In this document: in pieces, positions 56,944-64,000 of the stretch | Position numbering within the stretch: position 1 is the first letter of the stretch | Layout of the letters: every line of letters begins with the position of its first letter | Assembly: GCA_016707895.1 (NCBI GenBank) | Contig: JADJGV010000001.1 | Location: forward strand, 359,501-423,500 | Length of the DNA stretch: 64,000 nucleotides | Direction of reading: 5' to 3' | Source: Myxococcales bacterium | GTDB taxonomy: Bacteria; Myxococcota_A; Polyangia; Haliangiales; Haliangiaceae | The notes under the pieces: generated by a model | Seen by the model: only the letters and a program-made list of their open reading frames with translations | Told to the model about the DNA's origin: nothing | Database searches by the model: none | Translations under genes and position numbers: made by a program

Positions 56944-57846
56944 TTAGGCCGGCTTGGCGCCCTCGCGGTCGACCGCGAGGCCCATGCTGTGGAAGCCCAT
57001 GTCGACGTAGACCGTCGTGCCGGTGATGCCGGCGGCCAGCGGCGACGCGAGGAACGCGGCGGTCGCGCCGACGTCCTCGGCGGTGATCGCCCGCGCGATG
57101 GGCGCGTTGCGCTGCGCGTAGTCGACCATCTGATCGATGAAGCCGATCGCCGAGGCCGCGCGCGACGCGAACGGGCCGGCCGAGATCACGTTGACGCGCT
57201 GGCCCCGGGCCCGGCCGGCCTCGTAGGCCAGCGTGCGGGTGTCGCTCTCGAGCGCGGCCTTGGCCGACGACATGCCGCCGCCGTAGCCCGGCACCACGCG
57301 CTGGCTGGCCATGTACGACAGCGACAGGAACGAGCCGCCGGCCGGCATGATCGGGCCGAACGCCTGCACCATCGACACGAACGAGTAGGCCGAGGCCGAC
57401 AGCGCGGCGAGGTAGCCCTTGCGGCTGGTCTCGGTGAGCGGCTTCTTGACCTCGGGGCCGTTGGCCAGCGAGTGGATGACGATGTCGACGCCGCCGAAGT
57501 CGGCCTGCATCTGCGCCGCGACCCCGTGGATCGTGAAGTCGCCGCACTCGCGGTAGCGGCGCGAGTCCTTGACCTCGGCGGGCACCTCGTCGAGCCGATC
57601 GTACTCGGCGTCGAGCGGGTAGATCTTGGCGAAGCTCATCTTGGCGCCGGTCGACAGCGTCATCGACGCGTCGAACTTGCCGCGGCTGAGCATCGTCTGG
57701 AAGATCGTGAGCGCCGGGGGCCAGGTGCCGACCGCGACGGTGGCGCCGGCCTCGGCCAGGGCCTTGGCGATCGCGAAGCCGAAGCCGCCGTCGTCGGCCA
57801 CGCCGGCGACCAGGGCGCGCTTGCCAGTGAGATCGATTCCGAGCAT
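56944..57846 (-). CDS. fabI: Enoyl-ACP reductase FabI, plant-type long form
   Basis: 300 residues. The cofactor loop AGVADDGGFGFAIAKALAEAGA-like region (residues 13 onward) is typical of FabI. The catalytic Tyr-x7-Lys occurs in GYGGGMSSAKAALESDTR, the spacing and wording of chloroplast/apicomplexan FabI rather than the Tyr-x6-Lys of E. coli. SLANGPEVKKPLTETSRKGYLAALS is likewise plant-like. It catalyses the last reduction of each fatty-acid elongation cycle and is the target of triclosan-like inhibitors. TTGACA-17-GATGAC ends 6 nt before the ATG. Confidence 0.93.
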   Translation of the reverse strand: MLGIDLTGKRALVAGVADDGGFGFAIAKALAEAGATVAVGTWPPALTIFQTMLSRGKFDASMTLSTGAKMSFAKIYPLDAEYDRLDEVPAEVKDSRRYRECGDFTIHGVAAQMQADFGGVDIVIHSLANGPEVKKPLTETSRKGYLAALSASAYSFVSMVQAFGPIMPAGGSFLSLSYMASQRVVPGYGGGMSSAKAALESDTRTLAYEAGRARGQRVNVISAGPFASRAASAIGFIDQMVDYAQRNAPIARAITAEDVGATAAFLASPLAAGITGTTVYVDMGFHSMGLAVDREGAKPA

Positions 57847-57852
57847 GCCGGG

Positions 57853-57881
57853 GTCATCGCCCGCGGCGCGCGCGCTGTCAA
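57853..57881 (-). promoter_or_regulatory. fabI promoter
   Basis: On the minus strand TTGACA (57876-57881), 17-bp spacer, GATGAC (57853-57858), 6 nt before the fabI ATG at 57846. It predicts a leaderless transcript. Confidence 0.65.
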
Positions 57882-57886
57882 TTTCA

Positions 57887-57955
57887 GGGGGCTGGTCGCC
57901 CAGCCCCCCTCGGTGGGGCCAGGTCCCCACCGAGCCTCCCCCCGAGACGCGAGAC
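57887..57955. repeat. Two-hairpin interspersed element, family II copy 3
   Basis: Hairpin B arms GGGGGCTGG/CCAGCCCCC with the same TCGC loop as at 35169 (57887-57908), then hairpin A arms CTCGGTGGGG/CCCCACCGAG with a 6-nt loop (57909-57934), and the GACGCGAGAC tail (57946-57955). Both stems differ from the 35-kb copies by paired changes. Confidence 0.9.
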
Positions 57956-57984
57956 TCCCGGCGCCGTGCTTCGTGCTCGCTCGA

Positions 57985-58653
57985 TCAGCCGCCGCCGGGC
58001 GGGGCGTTGCAGGTGCCGGGCTGGTAGTCGGCGGCGCACTGGCACGGGCAGTCCCACATCGGCGACACGTCGGCGCAGCTCGGCGCGATCGTCACCGCGG
58101 TGGTGGCGGCGCGGCCGCGGTCGTCGATGGTCAGCTCCAGCCGCCACGGTTGATCGAACACGTCGCGGGTGGCCGCCGCGGCCGGGCACACCGCCAGGTT
58201 GGCCATCGAGAAGAACTGCGCCTCGACCGGCACGCCCCAGCCGCCGCCGCCGAGGCGGAGCTGGGCCGGGCGCGACTCGATCGCGATGACCTGGTTGGTG
58301 CCGGGGTCGCGCAAGGCCGCCGTGAGCTGCAGCGCGCAGCCGTCGACGTTCTTGGCCCGCACCCCGACCAGGAGGATGATGCCGCCCTGCGGCGGCGCCA
58401 TCATCGGCACCACCGCGCCGTCGGTGAGCTCGACGCCGTCCGGTGAGCCGCTGCGGATCGCGACCAGCTCCGGCGCGGCCTGCAGGTCGCCGATGACGGG
58501 CACGCAGGCGAAGGGATCGCCGCCGTCGCCGTCACCGCCATCGCCGTCGTCGGCGTCGACCGGCCCGTCGCGGCGCGCGTCGATCATCGCGTCCGTGCCG
58601 GCCTGACCGCACGCCGCCACCAGCAGCGAGAGCAGCAGCGCGCGGCGGACCAT
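57985..58653 (-). CDS. Lipoprotein of unknown function
   Basis: 222 residues. Lipobox SLLVAACGQ (Cys15), an Asp/Gly-rich spacer (residues 20-48), then a beta-rich domain (APELVAIRSGSPDGVELTDG, GIILLVGVRAKNVDGCALQLTAALRD, WRLELTIDDRGRAATTAVTIA) ending in a Cys-rich tail (DCPCQCAADYQPGTC). No family recognised. GATAGT (58660-58665, minus strand) lies exactly 6 nt before the ATG. Confidence 0.75.
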   Translation of the reverse strand: MVRRALLLSLLVAACGQAGTDAMIDARRDGPVDADDGDGGDGDGGDPFACVPVIGDLQAAPELVAIRSGSPDGVELTDGAVVPMMAPPQGGIILLVGVRAKNVDGCALQLTAALRDPGTNQVIAIESRPAQLRLGGGGWGVPVEAQFFSMANLAVCPAAAATRDVFDQPWRLELTIDDRGRAATTAVTIAPSCADVSPMWDCPCQCAADYQPGTCNAPPGGG

Positions 58654-58726
58654 GCCCCGACTATCGCGAGGGCGCGCGGCGGGAGCCAGCGTCGCCGCGC
58701 AGGTTCGCGCGCGGCTGCGACCCACG

Positions 58727-59056
58727 TCACCGATGCGCCAGCACCAGCACCCGCCGCATCGCGCCGCCGGCGCCGGCCACCGTCAGGTCGAGGTAGTCGC
58801 CCGCCGTCGTCAGCCGCCACGCCGCGACCACGTCCTCGGTCGAGGCCGGGCGATCGTCGATCGCCGTCACCCGCTCGCCCGGCACCAGCCCCAGCACGTC
58901 GAGCAGGTGGTCGCCCGCCGCGGCGCGCGCGACGTCGACGACCACCACCCCGGGCGGCCCCGGCGGCGCCGGCACCTCGCGGCGCCCGGTGGCCAGCAGC
59001 AACACCGCCGCCGCCGCCAGCCCCAGCATCAGGCTCTTCCACACGACGTCGGTCAT
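58727..59056 (-). CDS. Membrane-anchored PDZ-like protein
   Basis: 109 residues. One N-terminal transmembrane helix (WKSLMLGLAAAAVLLLAT) is followed by a single PDZ-like domain (GDHLLDVLGLVPGERVTAIDDRPASTEDVVAAWRLTTAGDYLDLTV). It has the size and layout of the PDZ end of GspC-type secretion proteins or of a free-standing regulator. No protease or secretion genes are adjacent. A TTGAAT hexamer lies 11 nt before the ATG. Confidence 0.6.
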   Translation of the reverse strand: MTDVVWKSLMLGLAAAAVLLLATGRREVPAPPGPPGVVVVDVARAAAGDHLLDVLGLVPGERVTAIDDRPASTEDVVAAWRLTTAGDYLDLTVAGAGGAMRRVLVLAHR

Positions 59057-59299
59057 GGCGAGCGGAGATTCAACATCGCGGCCACCCCGGGCGGCCGCCG
59101 AACCGCGCGACGCCACACGCCACCAGCGCGGGCCCGCGCCGGCCCGGCACGCGCCCCGCCCTCGTCCGCGCCAATGTGGCAGCGCCGGATCCGGCCACGG
59201 CCGTCGCGAATTCCGGCGGCGATCGTGACCGGCGGTTCACGCGCGCGCCAACCCGCGCTGACGATCGGGCCGGCCCGGGCGTTGCTCATCGCCTCGCGC

Positions 59300-59941
59300 A
59301 TGCGCCACCGCGTCCTCGTCGTCCTCGCCCTCGCCGCCGCCGCGGCCCCCGCCGCCGCCGATCACGGCCCGATCACCGTCGGCGCGCGGGTCGGCGGCTA
59401 CGGCTTCCGCAACCCCGACTCGGTCGACGCCACCGGTCACGTCGCCTGGGACGCGTGCCGGATGAACGGCCTCGGCGTGTTCGCCCGCCGCCCGCTGGGC
59501 CGGTTCTTCGCCGAGGGCGGCGCCGACGTCTACTTCACCGAGGGCTTCCCGACCGGCACCGCCGACGTGCCGGCCGGCGAGTCGCGCAGCCGGCTGTCGG
59601 GCCTGATGACGGTCGCCGCGGGCGCCAACATCGTCGAGACCCGGCGCTTCATCGGCTACGCGCAGCTCGGCGCCGGCCTGGAGATGACCTCGTTCCGCTT
59701 CACCAGCGGCATGGACACCATGGAGGACAGCCGCGCGCTGCCGCTCGGCTTCGTCGGCGTCGGCGGCGAGCTGCGGCTCGGCCAGACCAGCTTCGGCGCC
59801 AGCCTGCGCGCCCACGTGATGGGCAACTACAGCGCCGTCTACCAGGCCAACCGCGACACCTGGGATCCCACCACCAACCACCTCGAGGTCAGCCCCGAGG
59901 CCGCCGCCCAGGGCCAGTTCTACGTCAGCTACGCGATGTAG
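59300..59941 (+). CDS. Outer-membrane beta-barrel protein
   Basis: 213 residues. Signal peptide LVVLALAAAAAPAAA (cleavage before DHGPIT), then eight or so amphipathic strands (ITVGARVGGYGF, GLMTVAAGANIV, FIGYAQLGAGLEMTSFRF, LPLGFVGVGGELRLGQTSFGASLRAHVMGNY), ending in an aromatic-poor YVSYAM. This matches a small eight-stranded barrel of the OmpA/OmpW-like type. Function unknown. The 243-bp interval before it (59057-59299) shows no other gene or strong signal. Confidence 0.7.
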   Translation: MRHRVLVVLALAAAAAPAAADHGPITVGARVGGYGFRNPDSVDATGHVAWDACRMNGLGVFARRPLGRFFAEGGADVYFTEGFPTGTADVPAGESRSRLSGLMTVAAGANIVETRRFIGYAQLGAGLEMTSFRFTSGMDTMEDSRALPLGFVGVGGELRLGQTSFGASLRAHVMGNYSAVYQANRDTWDPTTNHLEVSPEAAAQGQFYVSYAM

Positions 59942-59945
59942 CGGA

Positions 59946-60410
59946 TCACAGCTGCTGCGATAGGTAGTTCGCGAGCCCGATCTGCTTGATCGTCTCGACC
60001 TGCGTCTCGAGCCAGTCGGTGTGCTCTTCCTCGCCGACCAGGATCTTGGTCAGCAGGTCCTCGGTGCCGTTGTCGCCCAGGCGGCGGCAGGTCGCGATCC
60101 ACTCGTTGAGCTTGCCGATCGCGGTGTGCTCGAGCGCCAGGTCGGCCTCGAACTGCTCGGGCACGGTCTCGCCGACCCGCAGCCGGCCCAGCCGCTGCAG
60201 GTTGGGGATGCCCTCGAGGAACAAGATCCGCTCGATCACCTGATCGGCGTGCTTCATCTCGTCGATCGACTCGGCCCGCACCTTCGCCGCCAGCTTCTTG
60301 TAGCCCCAGTTGGCGCACAGCTTGGCGTGGATGAAGTACTGGTTGATCGCGGTGAGCTCGTTGGTGAGCAGCTCGTTCAGGAGGTCGATGACCTCGGCGT
60401 GACCCTTCAT
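59946..60410 (-). CDS. bfr: Bacterioferritin
   Basis: 154 residues, the normal Bfr length. Ferroxidase ligands Glu18, Glu51, His54, Glu127 and His130 are in place, and Met52 is the residue that binds haem in Bfr. It forms a 24-mer that oxidises and stores iron in the cytosol. Its ATG overlaps the bfd stop (ATGA), so storage (Bfr) and release (Bfd) proteins are made together. Confidence 0.95.
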   Translation of the reverse strand: MKGHAEVIDLLNELLTNELTAINQYFIHAKLCANWGYKKLAAKVRAESIDEMKHADQVIERILFLEGIPNLQRLGRLRVGETVPEQFEADLALEHTAIGKLNEWIATCRRLGDNGTEDLLTKILVGEEEHTDWLETQVETIKQIGLANYLSQQL

Positions 60411-60640
60411 GGCGCGGCCTCCCTCGCTTCGGTGGTGCGCGACCTTACCGAGGCGAGGGAGCGGGGGCAATCGCCGCAGCCGTTACCGTGCGCGAGGCGA
60501 TCTTCCACGTCGGGGATGCACGCGCCGCAGCCGGTGCCGGCGCCGCACGCGCGGCCGACCTCCTCCACCGTCGACGCACCGTCGGCGATGGCGGCGTCGA
60601 GGTCGCGGTCGCGGACGGCGTGGCAGAGGCAGACGATCAT
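60407..60640 (-). CDS. bfd: Bacterioferritin-associated ferredoxin
   Basis: 77 residues. The [2Fe-2S] Cys pattern of Bfd is present: Cys4 and Cys6 (MIVCLCH) and Cys38 and Cys41 (GTGCGACIP). A roughly 25-residue C-terminal extension carries an extra CGDC pair (Cys55, Cys58), not usual in short Bfd proteins. Bfd donates electrons to Bfr haem to mobilise stored iron. It is first in the bfd-bfr unit, downstream of a likely Fur site. No SD is clear. Confidence 0.93.
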   Translation of the reverse strand: MIVCLCHAVRDRDLDAAIADGASTVEEVGRACGAGTGCGACIPDVEDRLAHGNGCGDCPRSLASVRSRTTEAREAAP

Positions 60641-60686
60641 GGTCGTGGGGTTCGGCCGGCTTCAGGATTCGATCAGCGCTTCGAAA

Positions 60687-60718
60687 TTGAAAATGCCTTT
60701 CAAAGGCAATTCCGTCAA
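60687..60718 (-). promoter_or_regulatory. Candidate Fur-type operator and promoter of bfd-bfr
   Basis: An A/T-rich island in G/C-rich sequence. On the minus strand TTGACG (60713-60718) lies 17 bp before CATTTT. Two overlapping inverted repeats cover the spacer and -10: TGCCTTT-C-AAAGGCA (60694-60708) and TTGAAA-N5-TTTCAA (60687-60703). Overlapping hexamer repeats in this position fit Fur repression of an iron-storage operon. Confidence 0.55.
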
Positions 60719-60843
60719 GTCCTACCGTTCGACGCGGGCGCCAAGTAGCTGAGATCACGGATCGCGTCACCGCGCCGCAGGGGCTCGTCTGGATCTACGA
60801 AACCGCCGCCGCCGACCTTCCCTGGCGTGTTACGACCGCGGCG

Positions 60844-61815
60844 ATGAAGGCCACCTGGTTGATCCTCGGTGTCGCGCTGGCGACGAGCGGCTGCGAGAAG
60901 GACCGCGGCATGCCCGCGGCCAAGGGCTCCGGCGCGCTGAGCGCCAGCGAGGCCGAGCTGCTCGCCCACCTGCCTGCCAGCGGCGACATCGTCTTCGGCG
61001 GCAACTACTTCGGGCTGCAGGACTGGACCGCGAACTCGCCGCTGGGGCGGATGTCCGCGCAGATCGATCCCGTCTCCGCCAAGTGGAACGCGTGCCTCGC
61101 GCGCTCGAACTTCACGATGGCCGGCGCCGGCGGCTTCCGCGACGGCGTGCTGCGGATGGCCATGTACATGAAGGGCATCGACCTGGCCGGGTTCAGCAAG
61201 TGCTCGAGCGACGCCGGCCTGCCGGTGACGCGCGACCCCGACGGCAAGTTCATGACCGTCACGCTCGAGAACCGCGGCGGCATGACCATGGCGATGCCGT
61301 ACCTGGCGGTGCCCGGCGGCGTGTACACGGTGGTCAGCCTGCGCATCGAGCCGGGGGCGCTCGAGCCGGTGGCGGTCGACCTCGGGCGCGCCGACCTCGA
61401 GCGCGATCAAGCGACGCTGGCCACCGCCAACCTGGCCAACGATCCGCGGATGGGCGCGTGGCTGGCCAAGGTCGATCGTTCGCGCACGTTCTTCTTCGTC
61501 GGCTCGGGCGAGGGCACGCCGTGGGGCGATCAGGTCGGGCTGATCTACGGCGGCATGGACATCAGCGACGGGATCGCGTTCGACGTCACGGTCGACGTCC
61601 GCGCCGACGGCGGCGCCGATCAGGTCGTCAGCGGCTGGAAGCGCGCCCGCAGCGAGCTGGGCCGCCTGCCGCCGTCGATGCAGCCGCTCAAGGACGCCAT
61701 GAAGTCGGTGCGGCTGGGCAAGACCAAGGACGGCCTGCGGGTCGTGGCCCGCATCTCCAACGCGCAGCTCGAGGCGGTGACCGCGGTGATCGCGCCGATG
61801 CTGCCGCAGCCGTAA
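60844..61815 (+). CDS. Lipoprotein of unknown function
   Basis: 323 residues. Lipobox LGVALATSGCEKD (Cys17), then two similar alpha/beta halves (LLAHLPASGDIVFGGNYFGLQDW...; WLAKVDRSRTFFFVGSGEGTPWGDQVGLIYGGMDIS...VDVRADGG). The pattern resembles myxobacterial lipoproteins with repeated ferredoxin-like or DUF3352-like units. No active-site motif can be named. TACGAC ends 7 nt before the ATG. Confidence 0.75.
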   Translation: MKATWLILGVALATSGCEKDRGMPAAKGSGALSASEAELLAHLPASGDIVFGGNYFGLQDWTANSPLGRMSAQIDPVSAKWNACLARSNFTMAGAGGFRDGVLRMAMYMKGIDLAGFSKCSSDAGLPVTRDPDGKFMTVTLENRGGMTMAMPYLAVPGGVYTVVSLRIEPGALEPVAVDLGRADLERDQATLATANLANDPRMGAWLAKVDRSRTFFFVGSGEGTPWGDQVGLIYGGMDISDGIAFDVTVDVRADGGADQVVSGWKRARSELGRLPPSMQPLKDAMKSVRLGKTKDGLRVVARISNAQLEAVTAVIAPMLPQP

Positions 61816-61834
61816 CTCTGATATCGTCGAACCA

Positions 61835-62359
61835 ATGAAGCAGCTCGGGGTGCTCGCGTTCGTGGTGGTCCTGGGCGCCTGCAGCAAGCAAGCGCCGAAA
61901 CCGATGGACCCCAACCAGGACCCGGCCAGCCGCGCCGCGGTCGAGAAGCTCGAGGGCTTCCGCGCCCAGGTGTGCGCCTGCGAGGACGAGGCGTGCGCCG
62001 ATGGCGTCCGCGAGTCGCGCGAGGCGTGGCTGGCCGCGAGCTACGGCGAGGCGACGCTGTCGGCCGAGCAGCGGCGCGCCCGCGACGCCGCCAACGCCGC
62101 GTTCACCGAGTGCGGGGTGAAGGCGGCGACGCCCAAGCGGACCGATGCCGACCAGGCCATCGTCGAGATGGCGACGCTGCGCGACCAGATGTGCGCGTGC
62201 AAGGACAAGGCGTGCGCCGACCATGTCGCCGAGACGTTCGCGGCGATGGGCGAGAAGTACAAGGACACCAAGGCCAGCGAGGCGCAGATCAAGCAGGCCA
62301 GCCAGATCGCCGAGGCCTACGCCACGTGCATGATGGCCGCGCTCAGCGCCACGCCCTGA
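61835..62359 (+). CDS. Cys-motif lipoprotein, first of a tandem pair
   Basis: 174 residues. Lipobox VVVLGACSKQ (Cys16), then a helical domain duplicated within the protein: each half has a C-x-C-x4-C-A motif (VCACEDEACA at about 46-55; MCACKDKACA at about 118-127) followed by about 40 residues of helix ending in another Cys (AFTECGV; YATCMMA). The Cys spacing would staple helices. TATCGT ends 7 nt before the ATG inside CTCTGATATCGTCGA, which is repeated before the next gene. Function unknown. Confidence 0.85.
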   Translation: MKQLGVLAFVVVLGACSKQAPKPMDPNQDPASRAAVEKLEGFRAQVCACEDEACADGVRESREAWLAASYGEATLSAEQRRARDAANAAFTECGVKAATPKRTDADQAIVEMATLRDQMCACKDKACADHVAETFAAMGEKYKDTKASEAQIKQASQIAEAYATCMMAALSATP

Positions 62360-62386
62360 TCCGCCGCTCTGGTATCGTCGACGACC

Positions 62387-62908
62387 ATGAAGCAGCTCGG
62401 CGTGGTCGCGTTCGCCGTGGTCCTGGGTGCCTGCAGCAAGCAAGCGGCGCCGAAGGATCCCAACCAGGACCCGGCCAGCCGCGCCGTGGTCGAGAAGCTC
62501 GAGGCCTACCGCGACGAGGTGTGCGCGTGCCAGGACGCCGCGTGCGTGGGCCAGGTCACCGAGGCGCGCGAGGCCTGGCTGACCTCCAGCCAGCCCGGGG
62601 TGACGCTCTCGGAGGACCAGCAACGCGCCCGCGACGTCGCCAACGCCGCGTTCACCGAGTGCGCGACCAAGGTGGCCACCCCCGACAACCCCGCGGCCGC
62701 CCAGGCGCTCACCGCCCTGGCGGGGCTCCGCGACGAGATGTGCGCGTGCCAGGACAAGGCGTGCGCCGACCGGGTCACCGAGAAGTTCATGGCGATGGGC
62801 GAGCAGCACAAGGACACCAAGGCCAGCGACGCGCAGATGAAGACGGCGGGCGAGATCGCCGAGGCCTACGGCAAGTGCATGGGCGCCCTGTACGGCGCCA
62901 CGCCCTGA
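62387..62908 (+). CDS. Cys-motif lipoprotein, second of a tandem pair
   Basis: 173 residues and closely similar to its upstream neighbour along its whole length, including the signal peptide (MKQLGVVAFAVVLGACSKQ) and both C-x-C-x4-C-A motifs (VCACQDAACV, MCACQDKACA). The upstream 15 bp (CTCTGGTATCGTCGA) is shared too, so the duplication included the promoter and each copy has its own leaderless-type start, 8 nt after TATCGT. It is a recent gene duplication rather than an operon pair. Function unknown. Confidence 0.85.
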   Translation: MKQLGVVAFAVVLGACSKQAAPKDPNQDPASRAVVEKLEAYRDEVCACQDAACVGQVTEAREAWLTSSQPGVTLSEDQQRARDVANAAFTECATKVATPDNPAAAQALTALAGLRDEMCACQDKACADRVTEKFMAMGEQHKDTKASDAQMKTAGEIAEAYGKCMGALYGATP

Positions 62909-62951
62909 CGCCGAACCTCGGTCACCGACGGCCCGTGATATACAGCGGCCG

Positions 62952-64000
62952 ATGACCACGCCGCGCACGTCCTTGTCGTCGAAGCGCCTGGCCAAGGCGC
63001 TCGCTCGCATCCACGCCGCCCAGGATCAGGTCGCGGCTCGCTACCTCGGCGACTCCGGGGCGCGCCAGCCGGTGCACACGGTCTACGGCGGCGCGCACCT
63101 GTTCACCGCCGACACCGCCGGCAAGCTCGGGCAGCTCGCGCGCCGCGCGCTCGAGACCTACGGCGCCGAGCCCGAGCAGTTCGCCAGCGTCGTCGGCGCG
63201 CCGGTGCACCTGGCCAAGACCGTCCACGAGCGGGTCACCGCCAAGCTGGCCCGCGAGGCGGTCGAGGATTTCCGGATCGACTTCGAGGACGGCTACGGCA
63301 TCCGCCCCGACGCCGAGGAGGACGGCCACGCCGTCGCCGCCGCCCAGGAGGTCGCCAAGGGCCTGGCCGCCGGCAGCCTGCCGCCGTTCCTCGGCATCCG
63401 GGTCAAGCCGTACTCGCGCGAGCTGGCGCCGCGCTCGATCCGCACGCTCGACATCTTCCTGACCGAGCTGGTCGGCGCCACCGGCGGCGCGCTGCCGGAC
63501 AACTTCGTCGTCACGCTGCCCAAGATCACCAGCGTCGAGGACGTCGAGACGCTGGTCTGGTTGTTCGGTGAGCTCGAGGAGAAGCTCGACCTGGCCGCCG
63601 GCTCGCTCAAGGTCGAGATCATGGTCGAGACCACCCACTGCATCATGGATCCCAAGGGGCGGTCGATGCTGCCGCGGCTGCTCGACGCCGCCGCCGGCCG
63701 CATGACCGGCGCGCACTTCGGGACCTACGACTACACCGCGAACTGCGACATCACCGCCGCCCACCAGAAGATGAGCGCGTCGGCGTGCGACTTCGCCAAG
63801 CACATGATGAAGGTGTCGTTCGCCCAGACCGGCGTGGCGCTGTCCGACGGCGCGACGGTGATCATGCCGGTGGCGCCGCACCGCGCGCCGGCCGGCGGCA
63901 CGCTCACCGACGCGCAGCAGCGCGCCAACCTCGACGCGGTCCACGCGGCGTGGCGGCTGCACGCCGCCGACGTCCGCCACTCGCTCGAGACCGGCTTCTA
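62952..64000 (+). CDS. HpcH/HpaI aldolase/citrate-lyase-like protein (DUF6986 type), 3' truncated
   Basis: 349 codons visible, open to the window end. TIM-barrel features of the CitE/HpcH family: FRIDFEDGYGIRPDAEED (acidic metal-binding loop), LGIRVKPYS, VVTLPKITSVEDVETLV, VEIMVETTHCIMDPKGR (Glu metal ligand) and HFGTYDYTANCDITAAHQ. The wording matches the family often labelled phosphoenolpyruvate kinase or DUF6986, not the classical CitE. Likely a Mg-dependent C-C lyase or related enzyme. TATACA ends 7 nt before the ATG. Confidence 0.85.
   Translation, partial: MTTPRTSLSSKRLAKALARIHAAQDQVAARYLGDSGARQPVHTVYGGAHLFTADTAGKLGQLARRALETYGAEPEQFASVVGAPVHLAKTVHERVTAKLAREAVEDFRIDFEDGYGIRPDAEEDGHAVAAAQEVAKGLAAGSLPPFLGIRVKPYSRELAPRSIRTLDIFLTELVGATGGALPDNFVVTLPKITSVEDVETLVWLFGELEEKLDLAAGSLKVEIMVETTHCIMDPKGRSMLPRLLDAAAGRMTGAHFGTYDYTANCDITAAHQKMSASACDFAKHMMKVSFAQTGVALSDGATVIMPVAPHRAPAGGTLTDAQQRANLDAVHAAWRLHAADVRHSLETGF

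Noticed and set aside
59057..59299. Sigma-54 promoter (TGGCAGCGCCGGATCC)
   Set aside because: The GC element lacks the TTGC(A/T) partner at the required spacing.
1..64000. tRNA, rRNA, prophage, transposase, integrase or biosynthetic gene cluster
   Set aside because: I found no tRNA T-loop-like elements, rRNA segments, phage structural genes, DDE/serine/tyrosine recombinases, or PKS/NRPS modules by reading both strands.

Overview
The window is about 70% or more G+C with a strong third-position G/C bias. It carries many lipoproteins whose lipobox is followed by Asp/Ala-, Pro- or Cys-rich spacers, plus FG-GAP, carboxypeptidase-regulatory-like and TolB/M28 surface proteins, a di-haem MauG-type peroxidase and many ATGA/GTGA-coupled gene pairs. 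This is the style of a myxobacterium (Myxococcota, probably Polyangia, Haliangiales/Kofleriaceae-like). The assignment is an inference from gene style, because no rRNA or other marker gene is present. I see no tRNA or rRNA, CRISPR array, prophage, transposase or integrase, so this reads as ordinary chromosome.

Layout. 0-9.3 kb: a truncated secreted alpha/beta-hydrolase-like protein, an SDR pair, a CorC/TlyC-type CBS membrane protein, an SPFH-like protein with a 10-residue tandem repeat, a TPR protein, and a LysR regulator divergent from a SnoaL-like protein. 9.3-19.6 kb: an FG-GAP/CARDB lipoprotein, a MauG-type peroxidase, a PNPO-like/GNAT fusion divergent from its probable MocR/PdxR regulator, an ECF sigma / anti-sigma / acidic secreted protein operon, a two-TM protein and ComM/YifB preceded by a cluster of palindromes. 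19.6-26.9 kb: a SPRY-like protein, a CorA-tail-like protein, an EEP-fold lipoprotein, a small lipoprotein coupled to a sterol-desaturase-family protein, tandem Usp, GNAT, a repeat array, 7Fe ferredoxin, a lipoprotein and a PlsC-like protein.

26.9-35.7 kb: a coupled exported DUF2252 / outer-membrane-barrel / lamin-tail operon converges on a PhoX-like (DUF839) plus di-haem cytochrome c operon, followed by a TAT-exported DODA-type dioxygenase, hairpin repeats and a small protein. 35.7-40.4 kb: pyrophosphatase, quinone-oxidoreductase-like MDR, a CBS protein coupled to an MBL hydrolase, a DUF1963 protein, and a toxin-antitoxin pair whose toxin is frameshifted. 40.5-48.1 kb: a complete sulfate ABC transporter operon (sbp-cysT-cysW-cysA), then an opposing moeA-rluA-hydrolase operon and a SIMPL protein. 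48.2-64 kb: a TolB/PA/M28/PDZ lipoprotein, a zinc-ribbon membrane protein, a repeat-rich intergenic stretch, several lipoproteins, a 917-aa carboxypeptidase-regulatory-repeat protein, a plant-type FabI, bfd-bfr under a likely Fur site, two tandem Cys-motif lipoproteins and a truncated HpcH/HpaI (CitE-like) aldolase.

Two window-wide signals stand out. First, about two dozen genes on both strands have a -10-like hexamer (TAnnnT and close variants) only 6-8 nt (up to 11) before the start codon and no Shine-Dalgarno, which predicts widespread leaderless mRNAs. A minority have clear SDs instead. Second, dispersed intergenic elements made of two adjacent hairpins recur at 25.2, 35.2 (twice), 52.4 and 57.9 kb. 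The arms differ by compensating changes, so structure is conserved over sequence.
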